Positions 34,101-44,762 of a DNA stretch of 64,000 bases are shown here, piece after piece. The position numbers were made by a program, and so were the translations under genes. The DNA lies in contig NC_057318.1 in the NCBI RefSeq assembly GCF_000687475.1, forward strand, positions 1,302,001-1,366,000, given 5' to 3'. Origin of the DNA: Ustilaginoidea virens (lineage: Eukaryota > Ascomycota > Sordariomycetes > Hypocreales > Clavicipitaceae). The notes under the pieces were generated by a model. That model was not told the origin of the DNA. It saw only the letters and a program-made list of their open reading frames with translations, and ran no database searches. Position 1 is the stretch's first letter, and each line of letters starts with the position of its first letter.

Positions 34101-34726
34101 TGTATGTAAAACATGTATACATAAGGCATGTATATATATGGCATACCTCGAAGATCGATGATTCTGACTCCCTGGCCCTTGATGCCAGCTACCAGCGTTA
34201 GCGGGCTGTCTTCGAAAAACTTGAGGCTGGACACGGAAACACTGGGCTCAAGCTTTGTGTACGAGTCAACAGACAGAGGTGCAGAGGATGGAAATCCAGT
34301 CTTGGGCAACTCTTGGGCCGAAAGTCGACTGACGTCCCATACATGGAGGCTTTGATCCATTCGCACGCGGTCGAGCCCGACGGCCAGGAGCCCCGTAGTA
34401 TTAAAGGCAACCGCTTGACACGTTCTTGACATTTTGAGCCCGATTTCCGCGTATGCGTTGGAATTGTCGTCAATCTTTAAAAGATTGATTATTCCTGATG
34501 CGGTTCCCACGGCGAGCAGACTCGTGTCGGTTGGCGACCAGTCGTAGGTTGTGAGGGTAGGGAAGTCATCATGTCTGCTCAGCTTCGAGTAGTCGAACCT
34601 TTTCCTGTCAGCGTGTCCGGTGGGCTCATAAAGCTGTACGACTCGGTGCTGCAGGTTGATGTGGACAAAGCTGTCGACCGAGGAGTTGGGCGACCATTTC
34701 ACCAGGCCAGGCTCGGGGCGATCCAT
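31127..34726 (-). CDS. SEA4: SEA complex subunit Sea4 / Mio orthologue
   Basis: Five exons, 34726-34147, 34041-33412, 33333-32773, 32669-32577 and 32496-31127 (1077 residues). All four introns are phase 1 and close in frame. The N-terminal half is a WD40-type beta-propeller (LVKWSPNSSVDSFVHIN, TYDWSPTDTSLLAVGTASG, HVWDVSRL, VMIWDRRATSRPLASRF). A helical middle follows (ALFRGDIDKAIQILKRASA). The C terminus is the Mio-type zinc-binding region: CVYCDAE, SCPNCGRHLPRCVVC, then FCLRCEHVLHLDHARQWF and CPVPECRCRC, RING-like. Sea4 belongs to the vacuolar SEACAT (GATOR2) subcomplex that relieves SEACIT inhibition of TORC1. Length is close to yeast Sea4. An unusual Asp-Ala dipeptide repeat (about 692-724) interrupts the protein between propeller and helical part. 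The intron-4 acceptor overlaps an exact TACTCCGTA. Confidence 0.92.
32193..32295. repeat. GGCATC/GGCGTC hexamer repeat inside Sea4 coding exon
   Basis: About 16 hexamer units within exon 5 of the Sea4 gene. In the sense direction it encodes an alternating Asp-Ala run of about 33 residues with one Gly interruption. Confidence 0.95.
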
Positions 34727-35450
34727 GGTGCGGCGACGAGGTATCACAGTGTTCCAATGAGCGGCCGTGACTAACGGAAGCCCCTAGAAGATCTGAGCAG
34801 CGCCGTAGCTCCAATTAAGCTTGAAGTACGGAGTGGATGGGGGTGTGATTCTTTGCTACCAAGCGTGAGTGCAGACAGCAGCGAAAAGGCCATTAGCCGC
34901 TGTTGGATGCTGCCATTGACTGTGAATGTCTGTGGAGATTCGGCATGGCTTCGCATTCGCAGAACACGTTGCTGCAGGAGCGCTGGGAGCAATGCGGGAA
35001 TTGGTTTGGTGATGATGACCGACTTGCTGGCACCTGGAGTCTCGAGTTGACGTGAGGATGAGTTTGACTGACCTGACCTGAAGTCTTGGAAAGCCAGCTT
35101 GTTGATTGGCTAGGAGCTGGTAGGTGGATTGGAGATGATGCGGAGTAATGGAGTACAAACAAAGTTAGAGCAGAGGCTGATGCAGCCTCCAGGTACCTGG
35201 TACATAGGTACTCAGCCGGGTCGAGGACCTTTTTTTTTTCTTTTTTTCTTTTTTTTTTTTTTTTTTTGCCTTTTCCCCTTTCCTCTTCGTAGAATCCGGC
35301 CAACCACCATCTTTAGAGAGTGCTCGACTCGGTTCGGAGAGGAATTTCCAAAGTCCATAGTTACCAGCAGATACTGCCCTTACCAAGACGGTTTTAACTA
35401 CTGAGTCATCCGACCATTTCGCGCACATTCATCTCGCGTGATTAAAAGCC
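34727..35450. promoter_or_regulatory. Bidirectional intergenic region between SEA4 and EFG1
   Basis: A 724 bp head-to-head spacer that must hold both promoters. It includes an AGGTACCT-type cluster near 35190-35210, a T-rich tract at 35230-35268 close to the Efg1 side and TACGGAGTG near 34828. No gene and no canonical TATA element that I would call. Confidence 0.6.
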
Positions 35451-36471
35451 ATGAAGCGGCCCTTTGCGAATGTAGAATCTCAAGACGACGACGGGTCAAG
35501 AGCCGGATCATCACCATTCGGCGGGCCCGGCTTCAATCCCAAACGACGGAAACAATTCAGGACTGGCAAGAACAAGGCAAGGGAGGGAAGTTTGGCCTTT
35601 TCCAAGAAGCGTGCCCGAAACATCGAGAGACTTCTTCAGCGCCAAACGAACCTCCCGGCCAACGTTCAGAATGACTTGGAACGAGAGCTGGCCGCCCACA
35701 GGGCAACGGTCTCTGATCGAGAGTTCCAAAAGCAGCGAAGCTCCATGATTTCTAGATACCACATGGTCCGGTTCTTCGGTATGTTTGGCGCTGTGAAGAG
35801 TGAAAAGTCGGCTTCACCTGCCGTTGGAAGCCATTACCGATTCCGGCTGACGTTGCTACGTGACAGAGCGGCAGAAGGCCTCGCGGCTGGTGAAGCAACT
35901 CAAGCGCAAACTCGAACAGACGCCCGAAGCCGACGACGCCGAGCGTCTCAAGCGCCAGCTGCACGTTGCCGAGGTGGACGAGGCGTACGCAATCTACCAC
36001 CCCCATTTAGAGCCCTACAACAGTCTGTACGGGTCGACAGCCCGAAGCAAGGAGGACAAGGATGACGACAACGATGGGGAGGAAGGGGTGAACCAAAGCT
36101 CCGTAGCCAAGGCCGCCCTCGAGGCTGAGAGACCCCCGTTGTGGCGCGTTGTGGAGGAAGCAATGGACAAGGGCGTGGAAGCTCTCGAGCAGTTGCGAGA
36201 GAGGAGGTCTGCCGACGACCAGATGGCCAAGACGAAACCACGTCGGGCTCTTGGCCCAGTCTCCTCGGCTGATGCGGACCAGAAGACGGGAAAGCAACAG
36301 AGCGGCCTGGAGGCCAGGGGCAAGATGAGCGGCCAGAAGAATGGCGACAAGGTTCAGCTCAATCGGAGAGAGCGAAGGCGGCTCATGCGCGAGGCCGTGT
36401 CTTGCAAGAATGGCGACGACGATGAGGAGGGGGAGGAGGAGGAGGCTGGCGGATTCTTTGAGGGTCTCTGA
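35451..36471 (+). CDS. EFG1: rRNA-processing protein Efg1
   Basis: Two exons, 35451-35778 and 35867-36471 (310 residues), with an 88 bp intron (GTATGT donor). The Efg1 core spans the splice: KKRARNIERLLQR, LPANVQNDLERELAAHR, SRYHMVRFFERQKASRLVKQ, LKRKLEQT, then YAIYHPHLEPYNSLY. These charged coiled-coil segments are the family signature. The last 130 residues are Lys/Glu-rich with a basic NRRERRRLMREA stretch and an acidic tail, which fits a nucleolar protein. Efg1 in yeast is a component of the 90S pre-ribosome needed for early 18S rRNA processing. It is divergently arranged with SEA4. Confidence 0.92.
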
Positions 36472-37338
36472 ACGAGTGAGTCTCGGGGCAACTGGTGCGA
36501 CGGGAGGCTTAGCATGGCCGCAGACGGCTCGATGTTTCTCTACGTGAATGACGACCGCATCTTTGCCTGGTGGATATGGAAGGGCGTAAAACAGCGATCA
36601 ATCTATTCCGTCGACTTGCCATGGCTTCGGGGCCGCTGGGGATGGTTGAGCCGGGGGGGGGGGGAGGGAATTTACGAAATACGCCCAGCCTGCCGTGAAG
36701 TCGGCGTCCGAGGCACACAACAACCGCCACAACCGCGCCATACATACATTTATTTATCCCCACGGGCAAAATGCAGCATTGCAGCTGCTGTCAAGACTCT
36801 TTCGTCCGTCGCGTCAACAGCGTTGAGGATTTGCCTGATTCACTCGTCGTTCACTTCGTCGTTCACTTCGTCGCGGTGCTGCACTTGCACTGTGCGGTTG
36901 ACCCACCAGTCCAAAGTCAATGTTTGCTTCACAGACTTGCTCGGTTGGATTGGCAGGCAGCAGCCCTTGGCATCCCACAACTCTCGTTTCTTCCATCGGC
37001 ATGTTTCTGCAGCGATGAATCAATGATCAATGGCATCATTGCTTGATTCCACCACCCTCCAGCGGTATCGCGAGACAACGTCGCCCTTGCACACGGCCGA
37101 GCCCAACACGACGACGACGACGACGCCGCCGTCGCTGCGGACCCCAACCGTCAGCAAAACACCAGACCAGATCCAAACCTCGTCCGCCACGTCATCTTTT
37201 TCTTGGCTAACAAACCAGGCGCAGCCGAGCAATCAATCCTAATCCCAATCGCGATCCCAGCACCAGCAACAGCACCAGCACCACCGTCCCAAGTTCGGCC
37301 CCCGTTTCATCGTCCCTCTTCGTCACTGTTGCGCAGCC
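36472..37338. other. Intergenic
   Basis: Tandem (same-strand) spacer between Efg1 and the dsRNA-binding-like gene. It includes a G run at 36652-36663 and an ACG triplet run near 37110-37125. A CACCAGCA-type repeat just before 37339 is probably in the leader of the next gene. No gene seen. Confidence 0.6.
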
Positions 37339-38575
37339 ATGGCGGCCGGCGACGCCCCGCCAAACGTGCCAGTCCCCTGGGGCAAGCTTCTGCAATGGGT
37401 TCAAGAGCAGCTGGTCGTTGAAAAGGAGACGGACCAACCCGCTGCCCTGACGCGCCTGCAGCTCGAGGCCATATCCCATCTCGTCTCGTTCAACGAGGAG
37501 CCCGAGGTGGGCAACCAGGACTACGTCAGCCTTTTGATTCGTAAGTTTTGTCATTGCGTCACCCGCGTTCACCTTTACACCGCTGGGTCCGTTGCTGCGT
37601 CCGTTGCTGCGTCCGTTGCTTGCTCCTCTTACCCTCGAAAGCTGGCTGCTCCCTAACGCGTCGTCGCAAAAGAAAAGGTACAGATCCTGCGCCTGTCGAA
37701 CCCCGTGTTCGCCGACGAACTACCAGTCAGCCTGCCCGTCGACGGCCACTTCCAGTTCCGCTGGCGATGCGTGTGCACCTTGGCACCCTACGGCGTGTTT
37801 CCTCGTGACGGATTCGGCTTCGCGGCGGGGCAGCAAGCGCCGCTGTTCCAGTCCAAAAAGGTATAGTTGCAACGCTTGAACCTGGGGGCCGAATGTCGAG
37901 CCGAGGAGAAGAATGGTTCTTGTTTTGTGTGTGTGTGTGTGTGTGCGCGTGTGTGCAAGTATTCTTCTCATCTTTTCGTGCGCCTCCCTCCCTCTCTCTC
38001 TCTCTCTGACGTTGGTCTAGACCGCGAAGCAATTTGCCGCCAAGCATGCCCTCGCTTATCTGTCCGACGCTCTGCAAACCCTCACGCCGAACCTGAAAAA
38101 GAGACCACTGCAGTCTTCACAGGCCGAATCTCCGGAGCCGTCGCCGGCCGGCCAGGCGCAGCAGAAAAAGCTCTCCCTCTCGCCCGGACCGCCGTCGACC
38201 GGCGGGAAGCAGTCGATTTTCGAGCAGGTGTCTATCGTCGTAAGCCGGCTGGGCATAGATAACCCCGCCTACAGGATAGAGCCGGATCCAACCGGGAGCG
38301 GCCTCTTCTGCGGCCGTCCCGTCTTCCAGAACGGGGGGCGGATACCGTCCCAAGTCGGCGTGGTGAGCGGGATAGCGTCCGAGACACTGGCCAAGCAGCG
38401 CATAGCGGAGCTCGTCCTTGCCTGGGGGGAGGAAGAGTTCCAAAAGAGGCAGCGGCTCCTCTTCAAAACCCTCTGGGGACCCGCGACTGCAAAAAACATG
38501 GACAAGGATAAGGACAAGGCTGCTGTCGTGGACGCGGCTCAAGGTGTCCCAGGGTCGGGCGAGGCCGCAAAGTAG
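37339..38575 (+). CDS. dsRNA-binding-domain-like protein, function unknown
   Basis: Three exons, 37339-37540, 37673-37860 and 38021-38575 (314 residues). Intron 1 has GTAAGT and a CTAAC branch site. Intron 2 begins GTATAG and ends GGTCTAG. Exon 2 plus the start of exon 3 (FQFRWRCVCTLAPYGVFPRD, then SKKTAKQFAAKHALAYL) resembles the beta-strands and C-terminal helix of a dsRBD, whose helix normally has a KKxAKxxAA pattern. A second similar block may lie at about 190-285 (IFEQVSIVVSRLGI, VSGIASETLAKQRIAELVLAW). Residues 1-67 (WGKLLQWVQEQLVVEKE) look helical. The linker is Pro/Ser/Gln-rich. Binding of double-stranded RNA is inference from fold; no catalytic domain is present. It ends 250 bp from the convergent TPT1 gene. 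Confidence 0.62.
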
Positions 38576-38824
38576 ACAGACAAAAAGTAGAGTAGAGATT
38601 CGTATCTAGCACACCCTTGCCCGCCTCAGCGCAATGGTTCACGCATGACCAAGGGGCTGGGAACACTAGGGCAAAGGGGAACTGACGCCGACGGCCTCTG
38701 TAAACGAAAATACGTATACTCTTGGATCGGTGCGTGTGCGTCTATCCCTTCTAGAGCCAACCAAATGTCGCAAGTAGACAAAAAAAAAAAAGGACTTTGC
38801 CAATGCAAAGCCATCAATCATGAA

Positions 38825-39791
38825 TCAAACAACGCCCCCCGTCCCCCCCCTCCCCCCCCTTTCCTCTCCTCCTCCCCTTCCCCCTCCTCTTCCCCTTCCC
38901 CTTCCTCTCACTCTTCCCCTTGCACCTCTCTTCCCGGCCGGCACCACCATCTTCAACCCGACCGGCAAATCCGCCCTCTTCTCGCCATCCTCCCACAAGA
39001 CACCCACGCCGGCTTTCCTCCCCGTAACCTTCTTGAAGAAGCGCGTGCTCAGGAGCCCCTCGCTTCCCCCATCCGTCAGGATCACCCCGTTTTCGCTCCT
39101 CCACCACGCCGCCCCCTCCTCCAGACTCGCCTGTATATCAATCTCGACGAGGATCTCGGCGTCCCCCCGCATGCCGCTCACGGCGCCTTCCTCGAGCGTC
39201 TTCTCCGAGCAGTGGATGTGGCCCCTGGTCATGGGCTTCAGCCCTCCCGACCGGACAATGTCGTCCCAAAACGCAAAGTAGGTGCCGTGCAGGACCCGGG
39301 CTGGGAAATCAGCGTCCCCCAGCGCAATGGAGCGGAACAGCGACGCCGGGTCGACCTGGAGGGAGTGCCCTTGGTTGGCGCGGATGAGGTAGCTCGCGGG
39401 GGAGGCCGGGTCTCCCTGGGCGATGGGCTTGAGAGCGAACCGCTTCTTGGCGTTGGTCTCGACGATGGCCTCGACTTCCTCGACGGACACGCCGAGGGCT
39501 TTCAGCGGGCCCCATTGGAGCTTTTGACGCGCTTGTCAGCAGCCGGGCTGGTTTGTCTGGACTCTGGACTCTGGACTCTGGAAACCCCTTCCGCGTGCAA
39601 AATCGCGCAAAACTCACCACTTTGTCCAGGGGCGCGAATCCCTCCTTGTCGAGGTTGATGCCCGCATTCTCGGCCTGGTGCCGCAGCAGCCTGGACAGGG
39701 CCTTGGAAATATCCACGTCCCGCCCTTGGCTCTTCCTTTGGCGGGGCCCTCTTTGTGCGTCGTGAGTCGATCCCTGAGCCTTGATTTCCAT
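38825..39791 (-). CDS. TPT1: tRNA 2'-phosphotransferase Tpt1 / KptA
   Basis: Two exons, 39791-39618 and 39520-38825 (289 residues), with a 97 bp phase-0 intron (GTGAGT, CAAAAG). The KptA domain is complete: ISKALSRLLRHQAENAGI with the catalytic Arg-His pair, APLDKVLQW across the splice, SYLIRANQGHSLQV, then VLHGTYFAFWDDIVRSGGL with HIHCSE, and EILVEIDIQASLEEG followed by the GVILTDG and LLSTRFFKKV ends. Tpt1 removes the 2'-phosphate left at the splice junction of ligated tRNAs, transferring it to NAD to give ADP-ribose 1''-2''-cyclic phosphate. The C-terminal about 40 residues are an RGG-type Gly/Arg tail, which could add RNA affinity. The N-terminal 25 residues are basic. Confidence 0.93.
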
Positions 39792-40948
39792 GACAAAATC
39801 TCTCGAGTCCGCATTCCAGAAAGAATGAAACAAAGTTAACTCTGGGGAGCAGCCAAAAAGTTCTGAGGATGAGTAGCTTGACGTCGGGAAAAGTGGGTCG
39901 GCGAGCTTAGCCTTCCGACGAGCGCGACAAAGCCTCGCTCCAATTTCGATCGGGATGGCAGGCACGACTCACGGGACCGCGCCGTAGATTCCCGATGCGA
40001 CTCATCGGCAGGACCCAACCGCAGCAACCCCAGGGCGGTGACGAAAACTACACCGAATCCAATCACGAGGGGGTGGTTTTTCCGGGCCGGCCATCGGAAA
40101 GACACGGCTCAGCCGGCGCGGCAAGCTATGTATGACACTTCACGGCCCCAGAACCCGGGCGAGGTCAGGACACCCAACCCAGCATGGCTTGTAGATGGAT
40201 TACTTTTGGGGGCTTGGTGCCCCTCGTGTTGGATTTGCCAACGCTGTTCCTCCGTGCTTTGGAAGCCTCACGCGAGGGAACAAGACGCTCTGGCTTCGCA
40301 GACAAACCATCGACCCCCGACATGTACGTGGCGATGCGAACAAAAATCCTATTACACTGAATACGTATTGTATTGTACACGAAAAGAGAAACATGGGGGC
40401 CAAAAAAGGACAGGAAAAAGAAAGTGAAGAAGAAGAAAAAGAAGAGAAGAAAAGACGGGGTGGGGGAAACCAGCAATCCTCCAGTACAGAAACGCAAGCA
40501 CAAAGTCATCAAAGCCTCTCCCCGTGAAAATGCATTTCGTCACGTCGTTTGATGCAGTGCCGCCCAGAGCGCTTCTCATGTCTAGCCTTGTGGGAGGGGG
40601 CCGGAGTAAGTAGTAAAATCAAGTATGTGCTTTTGGTGTGTCTGAAGCGAAATCGGAATGTACAGAGAGCCTCGCCGGCGGGCGGGAGGTGCGAGAAAGG
40701 CGGAGAAGAAAAGCAGAACCCGAGTTGGCCATTGACAAGAGGCCAGAAGGGGACGGTGTCTCAGTATCCCGATCTTCGGCACTTGTCAAGCCGGGAACAA
40801 GGGCGCGGTAGGCAGCGGCTTTTGGGCTCCTCACTGCAAAAGCATGTACACCAAAAAGAAAAGGACCCCGTGGGCAGGGAAAGCAACAAAGAGAAGCAGT
40901 GGGGAAAAAAAGAGGAGGAGGAGAAGAAGAAGAAGAAGAAAGGATGCA
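39792..40948. other. Intergenic
   Basis: Upstream of TPT1 and downstream of the LPxTG-like gene, both minus. An open minus-strand stretch 40105-39836 contains a hydrophobic segment (LVIGFGVVFVTALGLLRLG) and a GTGAGT donor but no in-frame ATG; see findings. A-rich runs lie near 40400-40455 and 40905-40945. No gene called. Confidence 0.5.
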
Positions 40949-43838
40949 TCATCTGTAGGTCCCAGTGGCGGCACCGGTATTGTTTAGACCCTGGTTGTCG
41001 CGGCTTCGCCGTGCGCTCAGGCTGCTAGCTCGAGCATGCACCATCCCTTTGCTCAGTGGAGGACCTTGTCTTTGCAGCGACGAACCTCCCGCGCCCTCGT
41101 CCATGTCTGCGTCTCCCGTCGGTCGATCCGCATATCTCCTGGGCGATGCCGCGCTGGATGCCGACGGGCCTGCCAGCCGTGAGGAATGCAGGTTGGTGGA
41201 GAGAAATCGCCGCCGGGGAAGGGCCGATGGAGCTGGCGACGACGTGCCCTCGTGTGCTCCTGACACGAGCTCCCGTCCTTGACCCCTAACCATGTTCACG
41301 TCGGTTCCGGCTCGAGAGGGCGGACGGAACCTCGCCCCCTCGCCATCCTCGCCCACGGTGCCGCGCCGGTGCCTGAAAAAAAGTGAGCTTTGACGCCCAT
41401 CCTCGGGCTCCTCGGTTCCTGCGCGTCGCGATCGCAACACGGTGGGTGTGCGACCCAGGTCAGGTTCCTCGGCGGCGGCCCGTCGTGTGCGAGCAATCAA
41501 GAGAGAGGATCGTCTTGTCGGGTTCCCTTCAACGGGCGTGGTCGGAGCTGAGCCGGCCGTCCTCGGCACGCTTGTTCCGCCGAGCATCAGGCTGCGCCGC
41601 TCCTCAAACTTGGACAGTACCCTGGGGCTGCTGCTGCTGCTGCTGGATTTCGGCAATCCCTGCTCCGCCACACTTGGTCGTCTTGGAGCAGGTAGGCCGC
41701 TCCACGACTTCAGTACCGTTGGCGTCGCCGGTCCGTCATGCTGCGCCATCACCGGAAGGGTCGATGGCGCGTTCGATTGAGCCAGGCCGTCTCCCAGCGC
41801 AACGCATAGCTCCGTCAGACTCCGGCAGACCGAGTCGGCCTTTCTTCGCAGTTGTCGATCCGTGAGTGTTCCAGGGGCCCCAATCGTGCTTGCGGCCCCG
41901 GACATGGGGCCGGGTTGACCAGGGGCACCCATCATGGAGGACAGCGCCATGGCGTCGTTTGCTGCCGATTCCAGCGCTTGGTGAACCTCTGGACTCAGGA
42001 ACGGCTTGGACTTGAACAAGGCCGCGTGAAGAAGGGGATGGGCTTCCTTTTGGCAGGCTGTGGTGCTCGAGACCTCGGTGGCTTGTCCCGCAGCCTGCCG
42101 CTTCGGTGACAGAGACATGGTGGTGACTGTCGTGGTGGCCGTTGCGGGTCTGTCGTCTGACAGCCTCGACACCGCAGCTCCCGAGGTGGACGGCAGTTTC
42201 CCAGTCAGTTCGAGACGGTGAATACGCGACTTCAAGTCATCCAACTCATCCCAGACGGTCGATGGCGCCGTGGTGGACGCGGTGGATTCTGTGCCCTCCA
42301 TCCCGTGTCCCACCTCAGCCGCCACCCTGCTCTGGTAGTCGACAGTCTTGACGAGCGGGGACGACCCGTAATTCCTGCCATGGTTCAAGCCCGTAGCCTT
42401 GTACCCAACGGTTCGGCCGCCGATGGTGGTGAGGGTGTTGTTGCTTTCGGTTATTGACGCACGCCTGCGCGCGTAAACGCTGCCGTCCTGACTCGAGTCA
42501 ATACCCACCACGGAACGCGCAGAAAGCGGAGAGGGGCGCAAATTGACGAGGCCAGATCGTATCCGGGAAATCTCTTCGCCGGGATGTGCAGAAGCTGCGC
42601 CCTCTCTTGTGAAGCCGCGAAACGTCGTGGTGGTCCTGGAGAGTTCGCTTCCTTGGTCGTCTTCCAGGTACTTGGGACGCGGCCTGTCTTGCTGATCAGA
42701 AAGTCGGCGCCTGACCCTCGGGGGTGAGCTTGGATGATAGGCGGCAACCGTGGTGGACAGAGGGCGGCGATGAGAGGTTCGTCTTAGTCCGGACTGGTAG
42801 CAAGTTCAGCTGTCAGCTGACGACGACCGGTTCCTGCAATGCTTATGCGTACGTGTCCAAACTTACAACTGATGATGCATCATCGTCGTTACTAGCTCCC
42901 CTCAGACCATGGACTGGTTCTTCTCTTGCAATTCTCATAAACACATCGCCAGTCTCATCTTGCCGGTCGAGATCGGTATGGTGAAGGGGAGCGTCGTCGT
43001 GCCTATATCGGCTCTCGGAATGGGACGAGAATTGTGTCGCAATGGTTTCACCTAGCTCATATGGCCGAGGAGTGAAGTTCATTTCCTTTGTTTCCTTTGT
43101 GAGGCTCCTGCGAGAGCCTGACGACCGCAGGGACCTTATTGGCGGGACTCGAACCGGTGTTGAGCTGGTCAGGTGGAGGAGGCTATGTCGGTTCCTTATG
43201 AATGTATAGGAGATTGGCGGGCGATGAGGCGTCGAATACCGACTTTCATCTGGAGAAACAGACTGGGACAGTCGTATGGGCAGTAGAAGCGCCCGTCGAC
43301 GCTGTGAAGCGCCCTCCGACAGGTTGTCAGGACTGGCGTAGGGTTGAGGGCTGCTTTGAGCGACAGCCTGACAACGCTGCGAGCTGGGAGCGGGTGGCGA
43401 GCCAGCACAGGCAGGGGCAGAGGCGGAGGCAGAGATGCCGATCGAATCGAACTGATCAAAGCTCCGAGAGATCAGGTGGTTGGAGGCGGCAGTATCGAGG
43501 ACGCCGACAGGCCCGGATTCGGGGCAAGAGACAGTACGATTCCTGAGGCAGTAGTCTTGGGGAGACGGCGGAGAAAAAGTCGCGCAGTGGGTGGGTAAAT
43601 GATATGATGGTGCTCGAGAGCGCAGGCTTGCCGGCAGGGAAGAAGAGTCGGGCGACGACGCAGAAAGCGAGGAAAGCTCGCGATCAGGGGAGCGACGAGC
43701 TGCGTCTGCGTCGTGCTCTTTGGCAACGTCAACAGCCTCCGAGTCTGCGATGGCGACGGTGCTGGAGGTGCTGGCGATTCTGGCGGTGGCACGAGCGTTT
43801 GCGATGCTGTCGGGACCCGGCGGGGCACCCTGTTGCCG

Positions 43839-43870
<32 letters not shown>

Positions 43871-44633
43871 GCTGCTGTTGTTGGTCGGGCAGAGGATTGG
43901 GCAAAGCCAAGGTTGGAGAGGGGATGCGTTGAGGTGGGCGCTGCGGGCGAGGGTGCTCTGGGGGCTGCTCTGGAGGCTGCTCTGTAGGCTGCTGAGGCTG
44001 CTGAGGCTGCTGAGGCTGCTGAGGGCTCTGGCGCTGAGAGAGCCGCCGCGGGTGCTGCACCTGGCCGTGGTCGTGGCCGTGGCCGTGGCCGGGACGCTCT
44101 TGCTGGCGCGGGCCAGGGCCTGGATAAGACGGGGCCGGTGACGCTGAGGACGGGGATGCGGCCCTCAAGTGCGCAGGATATTCCTTGGTTTGAGGGCTGA
44201 CGGGGTCGATGGGCTTGACGGGATTGACGGAATGGACGGGGTGGACGGGATGGATGGAATGGATGGGATGGATGGGATGGATGGGATGGATGGAATGGAT
44301 GGAATGGACGATGGGATGGGTGATGGGATGGATGGGATTGACCTTGCTCCCACAGCCCGCTAAGCCGGTGCTGGTGCTGGTGCTGGTGCTGGTGCTGCTA
44401 CACGTATCCTTGTTGCAACGGGTCAGCCAGGGGGCGAGGCGGCGTGTCGTAGCGCCAGTTTCAGAGGAGGCAGCGCCAGGACTAGCGGCGGCTGGCGGCT
44501 CTCCCGGGCTGCTGGACCCACCGTGCCACCGGCGCGCCAGAGCTGTGGCAGCCGCGTCCAACTGGCCTGGGCTTGGTCCAGCTCTGCCAAGGGAAGGGGA
44601 GCCAGACCAAGAGCCAGACCAAGAGCCAGAACA

Positions 44634-44666
<33 letters not shown>

Positions 44667-44762
44667 GCCAGAGCCAGAGCCAGAACCAGACCCGATGCCG
44701 CCGCAAGCCTTTGCGTTTGCCGTGTGCTGCCGACCGAGACTGAGGACAACTGATTCCGTCAT
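40949..44762 (-). CDS. Large low-complexity protein with LPxTG-like motif, function unknown
   Basis: Two exons, 44762-42867 and 42793-40949 (1246 residues); the 73 bp intron has GTAAGT and CTACCAG. Residues 1-400 are mostly simple sequence: Gly-Ser repeat (about 22-52), Ser-Thr run, His-Pro-Ile/Ser repeat (about 141-186), His-Gly-Asp, Pro-Gln runs and a Gln run (about 294-311). The second part looks conserved: EMNFTPRPYELGETI, DLDRQDETGDVFMRIAREEP, PKYLEDDQGSELSRTTTTFR, then a short coiled coil VWDELDDLKSRIHRLELTGK running into LPSTSG, and HPLLHAALFKSKPFLSPEVHQALESAA. Homologues in related fungi are, to my recollection, labelled LPXTG cell-wall-anchor proteins, but there is no signal peptide or C-terminal hydrophobic segment, so sortase-like anchoring is not supported. 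A septum- or cytoskeleton-associated scaffold is possible; function is unknown. Confidence 0.72.
43831..43882. repeat. CAA/CAG repeat encoding polyglutamine
   Basis: GTT/GCT triplets on the plus strand encode about 17 consecutive Gln in exon 1 of the LPxTG-like gene. Confidence 0.95.
44205..44342. repeat. GATGGGATG-type repeat encoding His-Pro-Ile/Ser
   Basis: Degenerate repeat of GATGGAATG/GATGGGATG/GACGGGGTG. In the LPxTG-like gene sense it encodes HPIHPIHSIHP and related units. Confidence 0.93.
44596..44698. repeat. CCAGAG/CCAGAA repeat encoding Gly-Ser
   Basis: Hexamer repeat near the 5' end of exon 1 of the LPxTG-like gene; encodes GSGSGS and WSGS/CSGS variants. Confidence 0.93.

Noticed and set aside
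38645..39658. Plus-strand open frame of 337 codons
   Set aside because: It is antisense to TPT1, which has a clear domain and intron; the plus frame has no features.
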